Notes under the pieces: generated by a model
What the model saw: the letters and a program-made list of their open reading frames with translations, nothing else
What the model was told of the DNA's origin: nothing
The model's database searches: none
Part shown: in pieces, positions 35,001 through 48,000 of the stretch
Position numbering within the stretch: position 1 is the stretch's first letter
Layout of the letters: every line of letters begins with the position of its first letter
From: Nemopilema nomurai
Lineage: Eukaryota > Cnidaria > Scyphozoa > Rhizostomeae > Rhizostomatidae
Direction of reading: 5' to 3'
DNA length: 64,000 nt
Assembly (NCBI GenBank): GCA_003864495.1
Contig: ML133498.1
Location: 333,418-397,417, forward strand
Position numbers and translations under genes: made by a program

Positions 35001-38000
35001 TGCTTGAAGCTCTAGCCTCATTTCGTCTAACCTCATTTTCATGCTATCCTCGTTTTGATGCAAAAAGCCCTAGCCTTGTTTTCGTTTAAGCTTCGTTTTC
35101 GTCCTAGTCTCGTTTCCATGCTAGCCTTGATCTGGTGCTTAAAGCCCTAACCTTTTTTTCGTTTTTGCTCCGTTTCGGCATAGTCTCGTTTCCATGTTAG
35201 CCTCAATTTGTTGCTAAAAGCCCTAGGCTCAATTTCTATTAGCCTCGATTTCGTCCTTGCCTCGTTTCCATGCTAGTCTCGTTTAGTTGCTAAAAGCCCT
35301 AGCCTCATTTTTGTCCTAGCCTCGTTTCCATGCTAGCCTCGTTTTGGTGCTAGCCTCGTTTTGATGCTTAATGCCTAGCCTCATTTTTGTTCTAACCTCG
35401 TTTCCATGCTAGCCTCGTTTTGGTGCTAGAGCCCTAGCCTCGTTTTCGTCCTAGATTCGTTTCAATTCCATTTTCGTTTTGGTGCTAAAAGACACAGCCT
35501 CTTTTAGTTTCTGCTCCGTTTCAGCATAGTCTCGTTTCCATGCTAGCCTCAATTTGTTGCTAAAAGCCCTAGCCTCAATTTCTATTTAGCCTCGATTTCG
35601 TCCTTGCCTCGTTTCCATGCTAGTCTCGTTTAGTTGCTAAACGCCCTAGCCTCATTTTTTTCCTAGCCTCGTTTCCATGCTAGCCTCGTTTTGGTGCTAG
35701 CCTCATTTTGATGCTTAAAGCCTAGCCTCATTTTTGTCCTAACCTCGTTTTCATGCTAACCTTGTTTTGGTGCTGAATGCCCTAGCCTCGTTTTCGTCCT
35801 AGCCTCGTTTCCATGCAAGCCTCGTTTTCGTCCTTGCCTCTTTTTCGTCCTAGCCTCGTTTCCATGCTAGCCTCGATTTGGTGCTAAAAGAAACAGCCTC
35901 CTTTTCGTTTTAACCTCGTATTTCCTAGCCTCGTTTCCATGCTAGCCTCGACTTGGTGCTTAAAACCCACTCTCGTTTTCGTTGTAGCCTCGTTTTGTCC
36001 TAGCCTCGTTTCCATGCTAGCCTTGTTTTGATGCTTAAAGCTCTAGCCTCATTTTCGCCCTAACCTCGTTTCCATGCTAGCCTTGCTTTGGTGCTGAATG
36101 CCCTAGCCTCGTTTTCGTTCTAGACTCGTTTCCATGCTAGCCTCGTTTTGGTGCCAGCCTCGTTTTGATGCTTAAAACCCTAGCCTCATTTTCGTCCTAA
36201 CCTCGTTTTCATGCTAGCTTTGTTTTGGTGCTGAAACCTCTAGCCTCGTTTATGTCCTATACTCGTTTCCATGCTAGTCTCGTTTAGTTACTAAAAGCCC
36301 TAGCCTCGTCTTCGTCCTAGCCTTCTTTCCATGCTTCCTAGTGTTGTTTCAATGCAAGCCTCAACTTTGTGCTAGCCTTGTTTTTGTGCTAAAAGCCATA
36401 GCCTCGTTTTCGTCCAAGACTTGTTTCCATTTTAGCCTCGTTTTGTTCCTAGCCTCGTTTTGATGCTTAAAGCCCTAGCATCATTTTCGTCCTAACCTCG
36501 TTTTCATGCTAGCCTCGTTTTGGTGCTGAACCCCTAGCCTCGTTTTCGTTCTAAAGCCCTAGCCTCAATTTCGTTCTAACCTCGTTTTCATGCTAGCCTT
36601 GTTTTGGTGCTTAAAGCTCTAGCCTCATTTTCGTCCTAACCTTGTTTCCATGCTAGCCTTTTTTTGGTGCTGAACGCCCTAGCCGTTTTTGTCCTAGCCT
36701 CGTTTCCATGCTAGCCTCGTTTTGGTTCTAAAGCCCTAGCCTCGTTGGTGCTAAAAGAAACAGCCTCCTTTTCGTTTTAACCTCGTATTTGTCCTAGCCT
36801 CGTTTCCATGCTAGCCTCGACTTGGTGCTTAAAACCCACTCTCGTTTTCGTTGTAGCCTCGTTTTGTCCTAGCCTCGTTTCCATGCTAGCCTTGTTTTGA
36901 TGCTTGAAGCTCTAGCCTCATTTTCGTCCTAACCTCATTTTCATGCTATCCTCGTTTTGATGCAAAAAGCCCTAGCCTTGTTTTCGTTTAAGCTTCGTTT
37001 TCGTCCTAGTCTCGTTTCCATGCTAGCCTTGATTTGGTGCATAAAGCCCTAACCTTTTTTTCGTTTTTGCTCCGTTTCGGCATAGTCTCGTTTCCATGTT
37101 AGCCTCAATTTGTTGCTAAAAGCCCTAGGCTCAATTTCTACTTAGCCTCGATTTCGTCCTTGCCTCGTTTCCATGCTAGTCTCGTTTAGTTGCTAAAAGC
37201 CCTAGCCTCATTTTTGTCCTAGCCTCGTTTCCATGCTAGCCTCGTTTTGGTGCTAGCCTCGTTTTGATGCTTAATGCCCTAGCCTCATTTTTGTTCTAAC
37301 CTCGTTTCCATGCTAGCCTCGTTTTGGTGCTAGAGCCCTAGCCTCGTTTTCGTCCTAGATTCGTTTCAATTCCATTTTCGTTTTGGTGCTAAAAGACACA
37401 GCCTCCTTTTAGTTTCTGCTCCGTTTCAGCATAGTCTCGTTTCCATGCTAGCCTCAATTTGTTGCTAAAAGCCCTAGCCTCAATTTCTATTTAGCCTCGA
37501 TTTCGTCCTTGCCTCGTTTCCATGCTAGTCTCGTTTAGTTGCTAAACGCCCTAGCCTCATTTTTTTCCTAGCCTCGTTTCCATGCTAGCCTCGTTTTGGT
37601 GCTAGCCTCATTTTGATGCTTAAAGCCCTAGCCTCATTTTTGTCCTAACCTCGTTTTCATGCTAACCTTGTTTTGGTGCTGAATGCCCTAGCCTCGTTTT
37701 CGTCCTAGCCTCGTTTCCATGCAAGCCTCGTTTTCGTCCTTGCCTCTTTTTCGTCCTAGCCTCGTTTCCATGCTAGCCTCGATTTGGTGCTAAAAGAAAC
37801 AGCCTCCTTTTCGTTTTAACCTCGTATTTGTCCTAGCCTCGTTTCCATGCTAGCCTCGACTTGGTGCTTAAAACCCACTCTCGTTTTCGTTGTAGCCTCG
37901 TTTTGTCCTAGCCTCGTTTCCATGCTAGCCTTGTTTTGATGCTTAAAGCTCTAGCCTCATTTTCGCCCTAACCTCGTTTCCATGCTAGCCTTGCTTTGGT

Positions 38001-38967
38001 GCTGAATGCCCTAGCCTCGTTTTCGTTCTAGACTCGTTTCCATGCTAGCCTCGTTTTGGTGCCAGCCTCGTTTTGATGCTTAAAACCCTAGCCTCATTTT
38101 CGTCCTAACCTCGTTTTCATTCTAGCTTTGTTTTGGTGCTGAAACCTAGCCTCGTTTATGTCCTATACTCGTTTCCATGCTAGTCTCGTTTAGTTACTAA
38201 AAGCCCTAGCCTCGTCTTCGTCCTAGCCTTCTTTCCATGCTTCCTAGTGTTGTTTCAATGCAAGCCTCAACTTTGTGCTAGCCTTGTTTTTGTGCTAAAA
38301 GCCATAGCCTCGTTTTCGTCCAAGACTTGTTTCCATTTTAGCCTCGTTTTGTTCCTAGCCTCGTTTTGATGCTTAAAGCCCTAGCATCATTTTCGTCCTA
38401 ACCTCGTTTTCATGCTAGCCTCGTTTTGGTGCTGAACCCCTAGCCTCGTTTTCGTTCTAAAGCCCTAGCCTCAATTTCGTTCTAACCTCGTTTTCATGCT
38501 AGCCTTGTTTTGGTGCTTAAAGCTCTAGCCTCATTTTCGTCCTAACCTTGTTTCCATGCTAGCCTTTTTTGGTGCTGAACGCCCTAGCCTCGTTTTTGTC
38601 CTAGCCTCGTTTCCATGCTAGCCTCGTTTTGGTTCTAAAGCCCTAGCCTCGTTTTCCTCCTAGCCTTGTTTCCATGCTAGCCTCGTTTTCGTCCTTGCCT
38701 CGTTTTCGTCCTAGCCTCGTTACCATGCTAGCCTCGTTTTGGTGCTAAAAGAAACAGCCTCATTTTCGTTTAAACCTCGTATTAGTCCTAGCCTCGTTTC
38801 CAAAATAGCCTCGACTTGGTCCTTAAAACCCACTCTCGTTTTCGTTATAGCCTCGTTTTGTCCTAGCCTCGTTTCCATGCTAGCCTCGTTTTGGTTTTAA
38901 ACCCCTAGCCTCGTTTCCTCTTAGCCTTGTTTCCATGCTAGCCTCGTTTTGATGCTTAAAGCCCTAG
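29069..38967 (+). repeat. ~9.9-kb higher-order repeat, copy B
   Basis: Copy B matches A and the surviving part of C in order. The start is set where CCTCATTTTTGTCC is preceded by different text in A (19172) than in B and C (38968); spacing from B to C is 9,899. Indel clusters relative to A and C lie near 32480-33080 and 34980-35720. Confidence 0.88.
34845..38650 (+). repeat. Nested 1.9-kb tandem duplication inside HOR copy B
   Basis: The units begin at 34845 and 36745, shift 1,900, with the same CCTCGTTGGTGC junction as in copy A. The shared breakpoint shows the duplication existed before the 9.9-kb unit was copied. Confidence 0.84.
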
Positions 38968-41900
38968 CCTCATTTTTGTCCTAACCTCGTTTTCATGCTA
39001 GCCTCGTTTTGGTGCTGAACGCCCTAGCCTCGTTTTCGTCCTAGCCTCGTTTCCATGCTAGCCTCGTTTTGGTTCTAAAGCCCTAGCCTCGTATTCCTCC
39101 TAGCCTTGTTTCCATGCTAGCCTCGTTTTTGTCCTTGCCTCTTTTTCGTCCTAGCCTCGTTTCCATGCTAGCCTCGATTTGGTGCTAAAAGAAACAGCCT
39201 CATTTTCGTTTAAACCTCGTATTAGTCCTAGCCTCGTTTCCATAGCCTCGACTTGGTGCTTAAAACCCACTCTCGTTTTCGTTGTAGCCTCGTTTTGTCC
39301 TAGCCTCGTTTCCATGCTAGCCTTGTTTTGATGCTTAAAGCTCTAGCCTCATTATCGTCCTAACCTCGTTTCCATGCTAGCCTTGTTTTGGTGCTGAACG
39401 CCCTAGCCTCGTTTTCGTCCTAGACTCGTTTCCATGCTAGCCTCGTTTTGGTGCCAGCCTCGTTTTGATGCTTAAAACCCTAGCCTCATTTTCGTCCTAA
39501 CCTCGTTTTCATGCTAGCTTTGTTTTGGTGCTGAAAGCTCTAGCCTCGTTTATGTCCTATACTCGTTTCCATGCTAGCCTCGTTTTGATGCTTAAAGCCC
39601 TAGCCTCATTTTTGTCCTAACCTCGTTTTCATGCTAGCCTTGTTTTGATGCTTAGTCCCTAGCCTCATTTTTTGTCCTAACCTCGTTTTCATGCTATCCT
39701 CGTTTTGATGCAAAAAGCCCTAGCCTTGTTTTCGTTTAAGCTTCGTTTTCGTCCTAGTCTCGTTTCCATGCTAGCCTTGATTTGGTGCTTAAAGCCCTAA
39801 CCTTTTTTTCGTTTTTGCTCCGTTTCGGCATAGTCTCGTTTCCATGTTAGCCTCAATTTGTTGCTAAAAGCCCTAGGCTCAATTTCTATTAAGCCTCGAT
39901 TTCGTCCTTGCCTCGTTTCCATGCTAGTCTCGTTTAGTTGCTAAAAGCCCTAGCCTCATTTTTGTCCTAGCCTCGTTTCCATGCTAGCCTCGTTTTGGTG
40001 CTAGCCTCGTTTTGATGCTTAAAGCCCTAGCCTCATTTTTGTTCTAACCTCGTTTCCATGCTAGCCTCGTTTTGGTGCTAGAGCCCTAGCCTCGTTTTCG
40101 TCCTAGATTCGTTTCAATTCTATTTTTGTTTTGGTGCTAAAAGACACAGCCTCCTTTTAGTTTCTGCTCCGTTTCAGCATAGTCTCGTTTCCATGCTAGC
40201 CTCAATTTGTTGCTAAAAGCCCTAGCCTCAATTTCTATTTAGCCTCGATTTCGTCCTTGCCTCGTTTCCATGCTAGTCTCGTTTAGTTGCTAAAAGCCCT
40301 AGCCTCATTTTTTTCCTAGCCTCGTTTCCATGCTAGCCTCGTTTTGGTGCTAGCCTCATTTTGATGCTTAAAGCCCTAGCCTCATTTTTGTCCTAACCTC
40401 GTTTTCATGCTAACCTTGTTTTGGTGCTGAATGCCCTAGCCTCGTTTTCGTCCTAGCCTCGTTTCCATGCAAGCCTCGTTTTCGTCCTTGCCTAGTTTTC
40501 ATCCTAGCCTCGTTCCCATAAAAGCCTCGTTTTGGTGCTGAACGCCCTAGCTTCGTTTTCTTCCTAGTCTCGTTTCCATGCTAGCCGTGTTTTGGTACTA
40601 GAGCCCTAGCCTCGTTTTCGTCCTAGCTTCGTTTCAATTCCATCTTCGTTTTGGTGCTAAAAGACACAGCCTCGTTTTCGTTTCTGCTCCGTTTTTGTCA
40701 TAGTCTCGTTTCCATGCTAGCCTCAATTTGTTGCCAAAAGCCCTAGCCTCAATTTCGTTTTAGCCTCGATTTCGTCCTTGCCTCGTTTCCATGCTAGTTT
40801 CGTTTAGTTTCTAAAAGCTCTAGCCTAGTTTTTTTACAGCCTCGTTTTCATGATAGCCTCTTTTGGTTCTAAAGCCCTAGCCTCGTTTTTCTCTTAGCCT
40901 TGTTTCCATGCTAGCCTTGTTTTGATGCTTAAAGCCCTAGCCTCATTTTTGTCCTAACCTCGTTTTCATGCTAGCCTCGTTTTGGTGCTGAAGGCCCTAG
41001 CCTCGTTTTTCTTCCTAGTCTCGTTTCCATGCTAGCCATGTTTTGGTGCTAAAAACCCTAGCCTCGTTTTCGTCCAAGACTCGTTTCCATTTTAGCCTCG
41101 TTTTGTTCCTAGCCTCGTTTTGATGCTTAAAGCCCTAGCATCATTTTTGTCCTAATCTCGTTTTTATGCTAGCCTTGTTTTGATGCTTAATCCCTAGCCT
41201 CATTTTTGTCCTAACCTCGTTTTCATGCTAACCTCGTTTTGGTGCTGAGCGCCCAAGGCTCGTTTTCGTCCTTGCCACATTTCCATGCTATTCTCGCTTA
41301 GTTACTAAAAGCCCTAGCCTCGTCTTCGTCCTAGCCTTGTTTCCATGCTTCCTAGCCTTGTTTCCATGCAATCCTCAACTTTGTGCTAGCCTTGTTTTGG
41401 TGCTAAAAGCCATTGCCTCGTTTTCGTCCTACCTTCGATTCTATGCAAGCATCGTTTTGGTGCTAAAGCCCTAGCCTCGCTTTCTTCCTAGTCTTGATTC
41501 CATGCTAGCCTTGTTTTGGTGCTAAAAGCCCTAGTCTCACTTTCGTCCTAGCCTCATTTTGGTGCTGGAGCCCTAGCCTTGTTTCCATTTTAGCCTTTTT
41601 GTTCCTAGCCTCGTTTTGATGCTCAAAGCCCTAGCATCATTTTCGTCCTAACCTCGTTTTCATGCTAGCCTCGTTTTGGTGCTGAACCCTAGCCTCGTTT
41701 TCGTACTAGCCTCGTTTCCATGCAAGCCTCCTTTTGGTTCTAAAGCCCTAGCCTCGTTTTCGTCCAAGAATCGTTTCCATTTTAGCCTCGTTTTGTTTCT
41801 AGCCTCGTTTTGATGCTTAAAGCCCTAGCATTTTCGTCCTAACCTCGTTTTCATGCTAGCCTCGTTTTGGTGCTGAACCCCAAGCCTCCTTTTCGTCGTA

Positions 41901-44724
41901 GCCTCGTTTCCATGCAAGCCTCGTTTTGGTTCTAAAGCCCTAGCCTCGTTTTCCTCCTACCCTCGTTTTGGTGCTAGATCCTTTTCCTCGTTTTCCTCCT
42001 AGCCTTGTTTCCATGCTAGCCTCCTTTTCGTCCTTGTCTCGTTTTTATCCTAGCCTTGTTTCCATGCTAGCCTAGTTTTCGTCCCTGCCTCGTTTTCGTC
42101 CTAGCCTCGTTTCCATGCTAACCTCTTTTGGTGCTAGAGCACTAGCCTCGTTTTCGTCCTAGCTTCGTTTAAATACTATCCTCGTTTTGGTGCAAAAAGC
42201 CCTAGCCTTGTTTTCGTTTAAGCCTCGTTTTCGTCCTAGTCTCATTTCCATGCTAGCCTCAATTTGGTGCTTGAAGCTCTAACCTTTTTTTCGTTTTTGC
42301 TCCGTTTTAGTCCTAGCCTTGTTTCCATGCTAGCCTCGTTTTGGTGCTAGCCTCGTTTTGATGCTTAAAGCCTAGCCTCATTTTTGTCCTAACCTCGTTT
42401 TCATGCTAACCTCGTTTTGGTGCTGAACCCCTAGCCTCGTTTTCGTCCTAGCCTCGTTTCCATGCAAGCCTCGTTTTGGTTCCAGAGCCCTAGCCTCGTT
42501 TTCCTCTTAGCATTGTTTCCATGCTAGCGTCGTTTTTGTCCTTGCCTCGTTTTCATCCTAGCCTTGTTTCCATGCTAGCCTCGTTTTCGTCCTTGCCTCG
42601 TTTTCGTCCTAGCCTCGTTTCAATGCTAGTCTCGTTTTGGTGCTAGAGCCCTAGCCTCGTTTTCATCCTAGCTTCGTTTCAATTCTATCTTCGTTTTGGT
42701 GCTAAAAGACAAAGCCTCGTTTTCGTTTCTGCTCCGTTTTTGTCATAGTCTCGTTTCCATGCTAGCCTCAATTTGTTGCTAACAGCCCTAGCCTCAATTT
42801 CGTTTTAGCCTCGTTTTCGTCTTAGCCTCGTTCCTATGCAAGCCTCGTTTTGGTTCTAAAGTTCTAGCCTCGTTTTCCTCCTAGCCTCATTTTGGTGCTA
42901 GAGCCCTTGCCTCGTTCCCATGCAAGCCTCGTTTTGGTGCTGAACGCCCTAGCCTCGTTTCCATGCTAGCCTCTTTTGGCGCTGAAAGCTCTAGCCTCGT
43001 TTATGTCCTATACTCGTTTCCATGCTAGCCTCGTTTTGATGCCTAAAGCCCTAGCCTCATTTTTGTCCTAACCTCGTTTTCATGCTAGCCTTGTTTTGAT
43101 GCTTAGTCCCTAGCCTCATTTTTTGTCCTAACCTCGTTTTCATGCTAACCTCGTTTTGGTGCTGAAAGCCCTAGCCTCGTTTTCGTCCTTGCCTCATTTC
43201 CATGCTAGTCTCGTTTAGTTACTAAAAGCCCTAGCATCGTCTTCGTCCTAGCCTTGTTTCCATGTTTCCTAGCCTTGTTTCCATGCAAGCCTCAACTTTG
43301 TGCTAGCCTTGTTTTTGTGCTAAAAGCCATAGCGTCATTTGCTTCCTACCTTCGATTCTATGCAAGCATCGTTTTGGTGCTAAAGCCCTAGCCTCGTTTT
43401 CGTCCTAGCTTCGTTTAAATTCTATCCTCGTTTTGGTGCAAAAAGCCCTAGCCTTGTTTTTCGTTTAAGCCTCGTTTTCGTTCTAGTCTCGTTTCCATGC
43501 TAGCCTCGATTTGGTGCTTGAAGCCCTAGCCTTTTTTTCGTTTTTGCTCCGTTTCGGCATAGTCTCGTTTCCATGCTAGCCTCAATTTGTTGCTAAAAGC
43601 CCTAGCCTAAATTTATATTTAGCCTCGATTTCGTCCTTGCCTCGTTTCCATGCTAGTCTCGTTAATTTGCTAAAAGCCCTGGCCTCAATTTTGTCCTAGC
43701 CTCCTTTCCATGCTAGCCTTTTTTTGGTGCTAGCCTCGTTTTTATGCTTAAAGCCCTAGCCTTATTTTGTTCTAACCTCGTTTCCATGCTAGCCTCGTTT
43801 TGGTGCTAGAGCCCTAGCCTCGTTTTCGTCCTAGCATCGTTTCAATTTTATCTTCATTTTGGTGCTAAAAGACACAGCCTCGTTTTCGTTTCTGCTCCGT
43901 TTTTGTCATAGTCTCGTTTCCATGCTAGCCTCAATTTGTTGCTAAAAGCCCTAGCCTCAATTTCGTCCTTGCCTCGTTTTCGTCCTAGCCTCGTTTCCAT
44001 GCTAGCCTCGTCTTGGTGCTAGAGCCCTAGCCTCGTTTTCGTCCTAGCTTCGTTTCAATTCTATCTTCGTTTTGGTGCTAAAAGAAACAGCCTCGTTTTC
44101 ATTTTAACCTCGTATTTGTCCTAGCCTCGTTTCCATGCTAGCCTCGACTTGGTGCTTAAAACCCACCCTCGTTTTCGTTTCTGCTCCGTTTTTGTCATAG
44201 TCTCGTTTCCATGCTAGCCTCAATTTGTTGCTAAAAGCCCTAGCCTCAATTTCGTTTTAGCCTCGATTTCGTCCTTGCCTCGTTTCCATGCTAGTTTCGT
44301 TTAGTTTCTAAAAGCTCTAGCCTCGTTTTTGTCCTAGCCTCGTTTCCATGCTAGCTCTTTTTGGTTAAAAAGCCCTAGCCTTGTTTTCCTTTAGCCTTGT
44401 TTCCATGCTAGCCTGTTTTGATGCTTAAAGCCCTAGCATTTTCGTCCTAACCTCGTTTTCATGCTAGCCTCGTTTTGGTGCTGAACCCCTAGCCTCTTTT
44501 CGTCCTAGCCTCGTTCCATGCAAGCCTCTTTTGGTTCTAAAGCCCTAGCCTCGTTTCCTCCTACCCTCGTTTGGTGCTAGATCCTTTCCTCGTTTTCCTC
44601 CTAGCCTTGTTTCCATGCTAGCCTCCTTTTCGTCCTTGTCTCGTTTTTATCCTAGCCTTGTTTCCATGCTAGCCTAGTTTTCGTCCCTGCCTCGTTTTTG
44701 TCCTAGCCTCGTTTCCATGCTAGC
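38968..44724 (+). repeat. ~9.9-kb higher-order repeat, copy C, truncated
   Basis: Copy C follows B for about 5.76 kb. At 44724 it leaves the expected text: after CTAGCCTC the B copy continues GAGTTGGTG while C continues TTTTTGGTTAAAAAG, which restarts a segment 370 bp upstream. The 1.9-kb duplication and the rest of the unit are therefore missing here. Short deletions cluster at 44350-44590. Confidence 0.85.
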
Positions 44725-45094
44725 CTCTTTTTGGTTAAAAAGCCCAAGCCTTGTTTTCCTCTTAGCCTTGTTTCCATGCTAGCCTTGTTTTGATGCTTAA
44801 AGCCCTAGCATTTTCGTCCTAACCTCGTTTTCATGCTAGCCTCGTTTTGGTGCTGAACCCCTAGCCTCCTTTTCGTCCTAGCCTCGTTTCCATGCAAGCC
44901 TCGTTTTTTCTAAAGCCCTAGCCTCGTTTTCCTCCTACCCTCGTTTTTGTGCTAGATCCTTTCCTCGTTTTCCTCCTAGCCTTGTTTCCATGCTAGCCTC
45001 CTTTTCGTCATTGTCTCGTTTTTATCCTAGCCTTGTTTCCATGCTAGCCTAGTTTTCCCGCCTTTTCTCGTCCTAGCCTCGTTTCCATGCTAAC
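44355..45094 (+). repeat. 370-bp tandem duplication at the end of HOR copy C
   Basis: The segment starting CTCTTTTTGGTTAAAAAG at 44355 restarts at 44725. The second unit ends with the irregular text TTTTCCCGCCTTTTCTCG near 45054-45070, where sister copies read TTTTCGTCCCTGCCTCG. That site is either a breakpoint or a sequence error. Confidence 0.78.
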
Positions 45095-48000
45095 CTCGTT
45101 TTGGTGCTAGAGCACTAGCCTCGTTTCGTCCTAGCTTCGTTTAAATACTATCCTCGTTTTGGTGCAAAAAGCCCTAGCCTTGTTTTCGTTTAAGCCTCGT
45201 TTTCGTCCTAGTCTCATTTCCATGCTAGCCTCAATTTGGTGCTTGAAGCTCTAACCTTTTTTTCGTTTTTGCTCCGTTTTGGCATAGTCTCGTTTCCATG
45301 CTAGCCACAATTTGTTGCTAAAAGCCCTGGCCTCAATTTCGTCCTTGCCTCGTTTCGTCCTAGCCTCGTTTCCATGCTAGCCTCGTCTTGGTGCTAGAGC
45401 CCTAGCCTCGTTTTCGTCCTAGCTTCGTTTCAATTCTATCTTCGTTTTGGTGCTAAAAAAAACAGCCTCGTTTTCATTTTAACCTCGTATTTGTCCTAGC
45501 CTCGTTTCCATGCTAGCCTTGACTTGGTGCTTAAAACCCACCCTCATTTTCGTTTCTGCTCCGTTTTTGTCATAGTCTCGTTTCCATGCTAGCCTCAATT
45601 TGTTGCTAAAAGCCCTAGCCTCAATTTCGTTTTAGCCTCGATTTCGTCCTTGCCTCGTTTCCATCTCTTTTCGTTTAGTTTCTAAAAGCTCTAGCCTCGT
45701 TTTTGTCCTAGCCTCGTTTCCATGCTAGCCTCTTTTTGGTTAAAAACCCCTAGCCTCGTTTTCCTCTTAGCCTTGTTTCCATGCTAGCCTTGTTTTGATG
45801 CTTAAAGCCCTAGCCTCATTTTTGTCCTAATCTCGTTTTCATGCTAGCCTCGTTTTGGTGCTGAAGGCCCTAGCCTCGTTTTCGTCCAAGACTCGTTTCC
45901 ATTTTAGCCTCGTTTTGTTTCCAGCCTCGTTTTGATGCTTAAAGCCCTAGCATTTTCGTCCTAACCTCGTTTTCATGCTAGCCTCGTTTTGGTGCTGAAC
46001 CCCTAGCCTCCTTTTCGTCCTAGCCTCGTTTCCATGCAAGCCTCGTTTTGGTTCTAAAGCCCTAGCCTCGTTTTCCTCCTACCCTCGTTATGGTGCTAGA
46101 TCCCTTTCCTCGTTTTCCTCCTAGCCTTGTTTCCATGCTAGCCTCCTTTTCGTCCTTGTCTCGTTTTTATCCTAGCCTTGTTTCCATGCTAGCCTAGTTT
46201 TCGTCCCTGCCTCGTTTTCGTCCTAGCCTCGTTTCCATGCTAACCTCGTTTTGGTGCTAGAGCACTAGCCTCGTTTTCGTCCTAGCTTCGTTTAAATACT
46301 ATCCTCGTTTTGGTGCAAAAAGCCCTAGCCTTGTTTTCGTTTAAGCCTCGTTTTCGTCCTAGTCTCATTTCCATGCTAGCCTCAATTTGGTGCTTGAAGC
46401 TCTAACCTTTTTTTCGTTTTTGCTCCGTTTTGGCATAGTCTCGTTTCCATGCTAGCCTCAATTTGTTGCTAAAAGCCCTGGCCTCAATTTCGTCCTTGCC
46501 TCGTTTTCGTCCTAGCCTCGTTTCCATGCTAGCCTCGTCTTGGTGCTAGAGCCCTAGCCTCGTTTTCGTCCTAGCTTCGTTTCAATTCTATCTTCGTTTT
46601 GGTGCTAAAAAAAACAGCCTCGTTTTCATTTTAACCTCGTATTTGTCCTAGCCTCGTTTCCATGCTAGCCTCGACTTGGTGCTTAAAACCCACCCTCATT
46701 TTCGTTTCTGCTCCGTTTTGTCATAGTCTCGTTTCCATGCTAGCCTCAATTTGTTGCTAAAGCCCTAGCCTCAATTTCGTTTTAGCCTCGATTTCGTCCT
46801 TGCCTCGTTTCCATGCTAGTTTCGTTTAGTTTCTAAAAGCTCTAGCCTCGTTTTTGTCCTAGCCTCGTTTCCATGCTAGCCTCTTTTTGGTTAAAAAGCC
46901 CTAGCCTTGTTTTCCTCTTAGCCTTGTTTCCATGCTAGCCTTGTTTTGATGCTTAAAGCCCTAGCCTCATTTTTGTCCTAATCTCGTTTTCATGCTAGCC
47001 TCGTTTTGTGTGATTAAGGCCCTAGCCTCGTTTTCTTCCTAGTCTCGTTTCCATGCTAGCCGTGTTTTGGTGCTAAAAGCCCTAGCCTCGTTTTCGTCCA
47101 AGAATCGTTTCCATTTTAGCCTCGTTTTGTTTCTAGCCTCGTTTTGATGCTTAAAGCCCTAGCATTTTCGTCCTAACCTCGTTTTCATGCTAGCCTCGTT
47201 TTGGTGCTGAACCCCAAGCCTCCTTTTCGTCGTAGCCTCGTTTCCATGCAAGCCTCGTTTTGGTTCTAAAGCCCTAGCCTCGTTTTCCTCCTACCCTCGT
47301 TTTGGTGCTAGATCATTTTCCTCGTTTTCCTCCTAGCCTTGTTTCCATGCTAGCCTCCTTTTCGTCCTTGTCTCGTTTTTATCCTAGCCTTGTTTCCATG
47401 CTAGCCTAGTTTTCGTCCCTGCCTCGTTTTCGTCCTAGCCTCGTTTCCATGCTAACCTCGTTTTGGTGCTAGAGCACTAGCCTCGTTTTCGTCCTAGCTT
47501 CGTTTAAATACTATCCTCGTTTTGGTGCAAAAAGCCCTAGCCTTGTTTTCGTTTAAGCCTCGTTTTCGTCCTAGTCTCATTTCCATGCTAGCCTCAATTT
47601 GGTGCTTGAAGCTCTAACCTTTTTTCGTTTTTGCTCCGTTTTGGCATAGTCTCGTTTCCATGCTAGCCTCAATTTGTTGCTAAAAGCCCTGGCCTCAATT
47701 TCTATTTAGCCTCAATTTCGTCCTAGCCTCGTTTCCATGCTAGTCTCGTTTAGTTGCTAAAAGCCCTAGCCTCATTTTAGTCCTAGCCTTGTTTCCATGC
47801 TAGCCTCGTTTTGGTGCTAGCCTCGTTTTGATGCTTAAAGCCCTAGCCTAATTTTTGTCCTAACCTCGTTTTCATGCTAACCTCGTTTTGGTGCTGAAGC
47901 CCTAGCCTCATTTTCGTCCTAGCCTCGTTTCCATCCAAGCCTCGTTTTGGTTCTAAAGCCCTAGCCTCGTTTTCCTCTTAGCATTGTTTCCATGCTAGCG

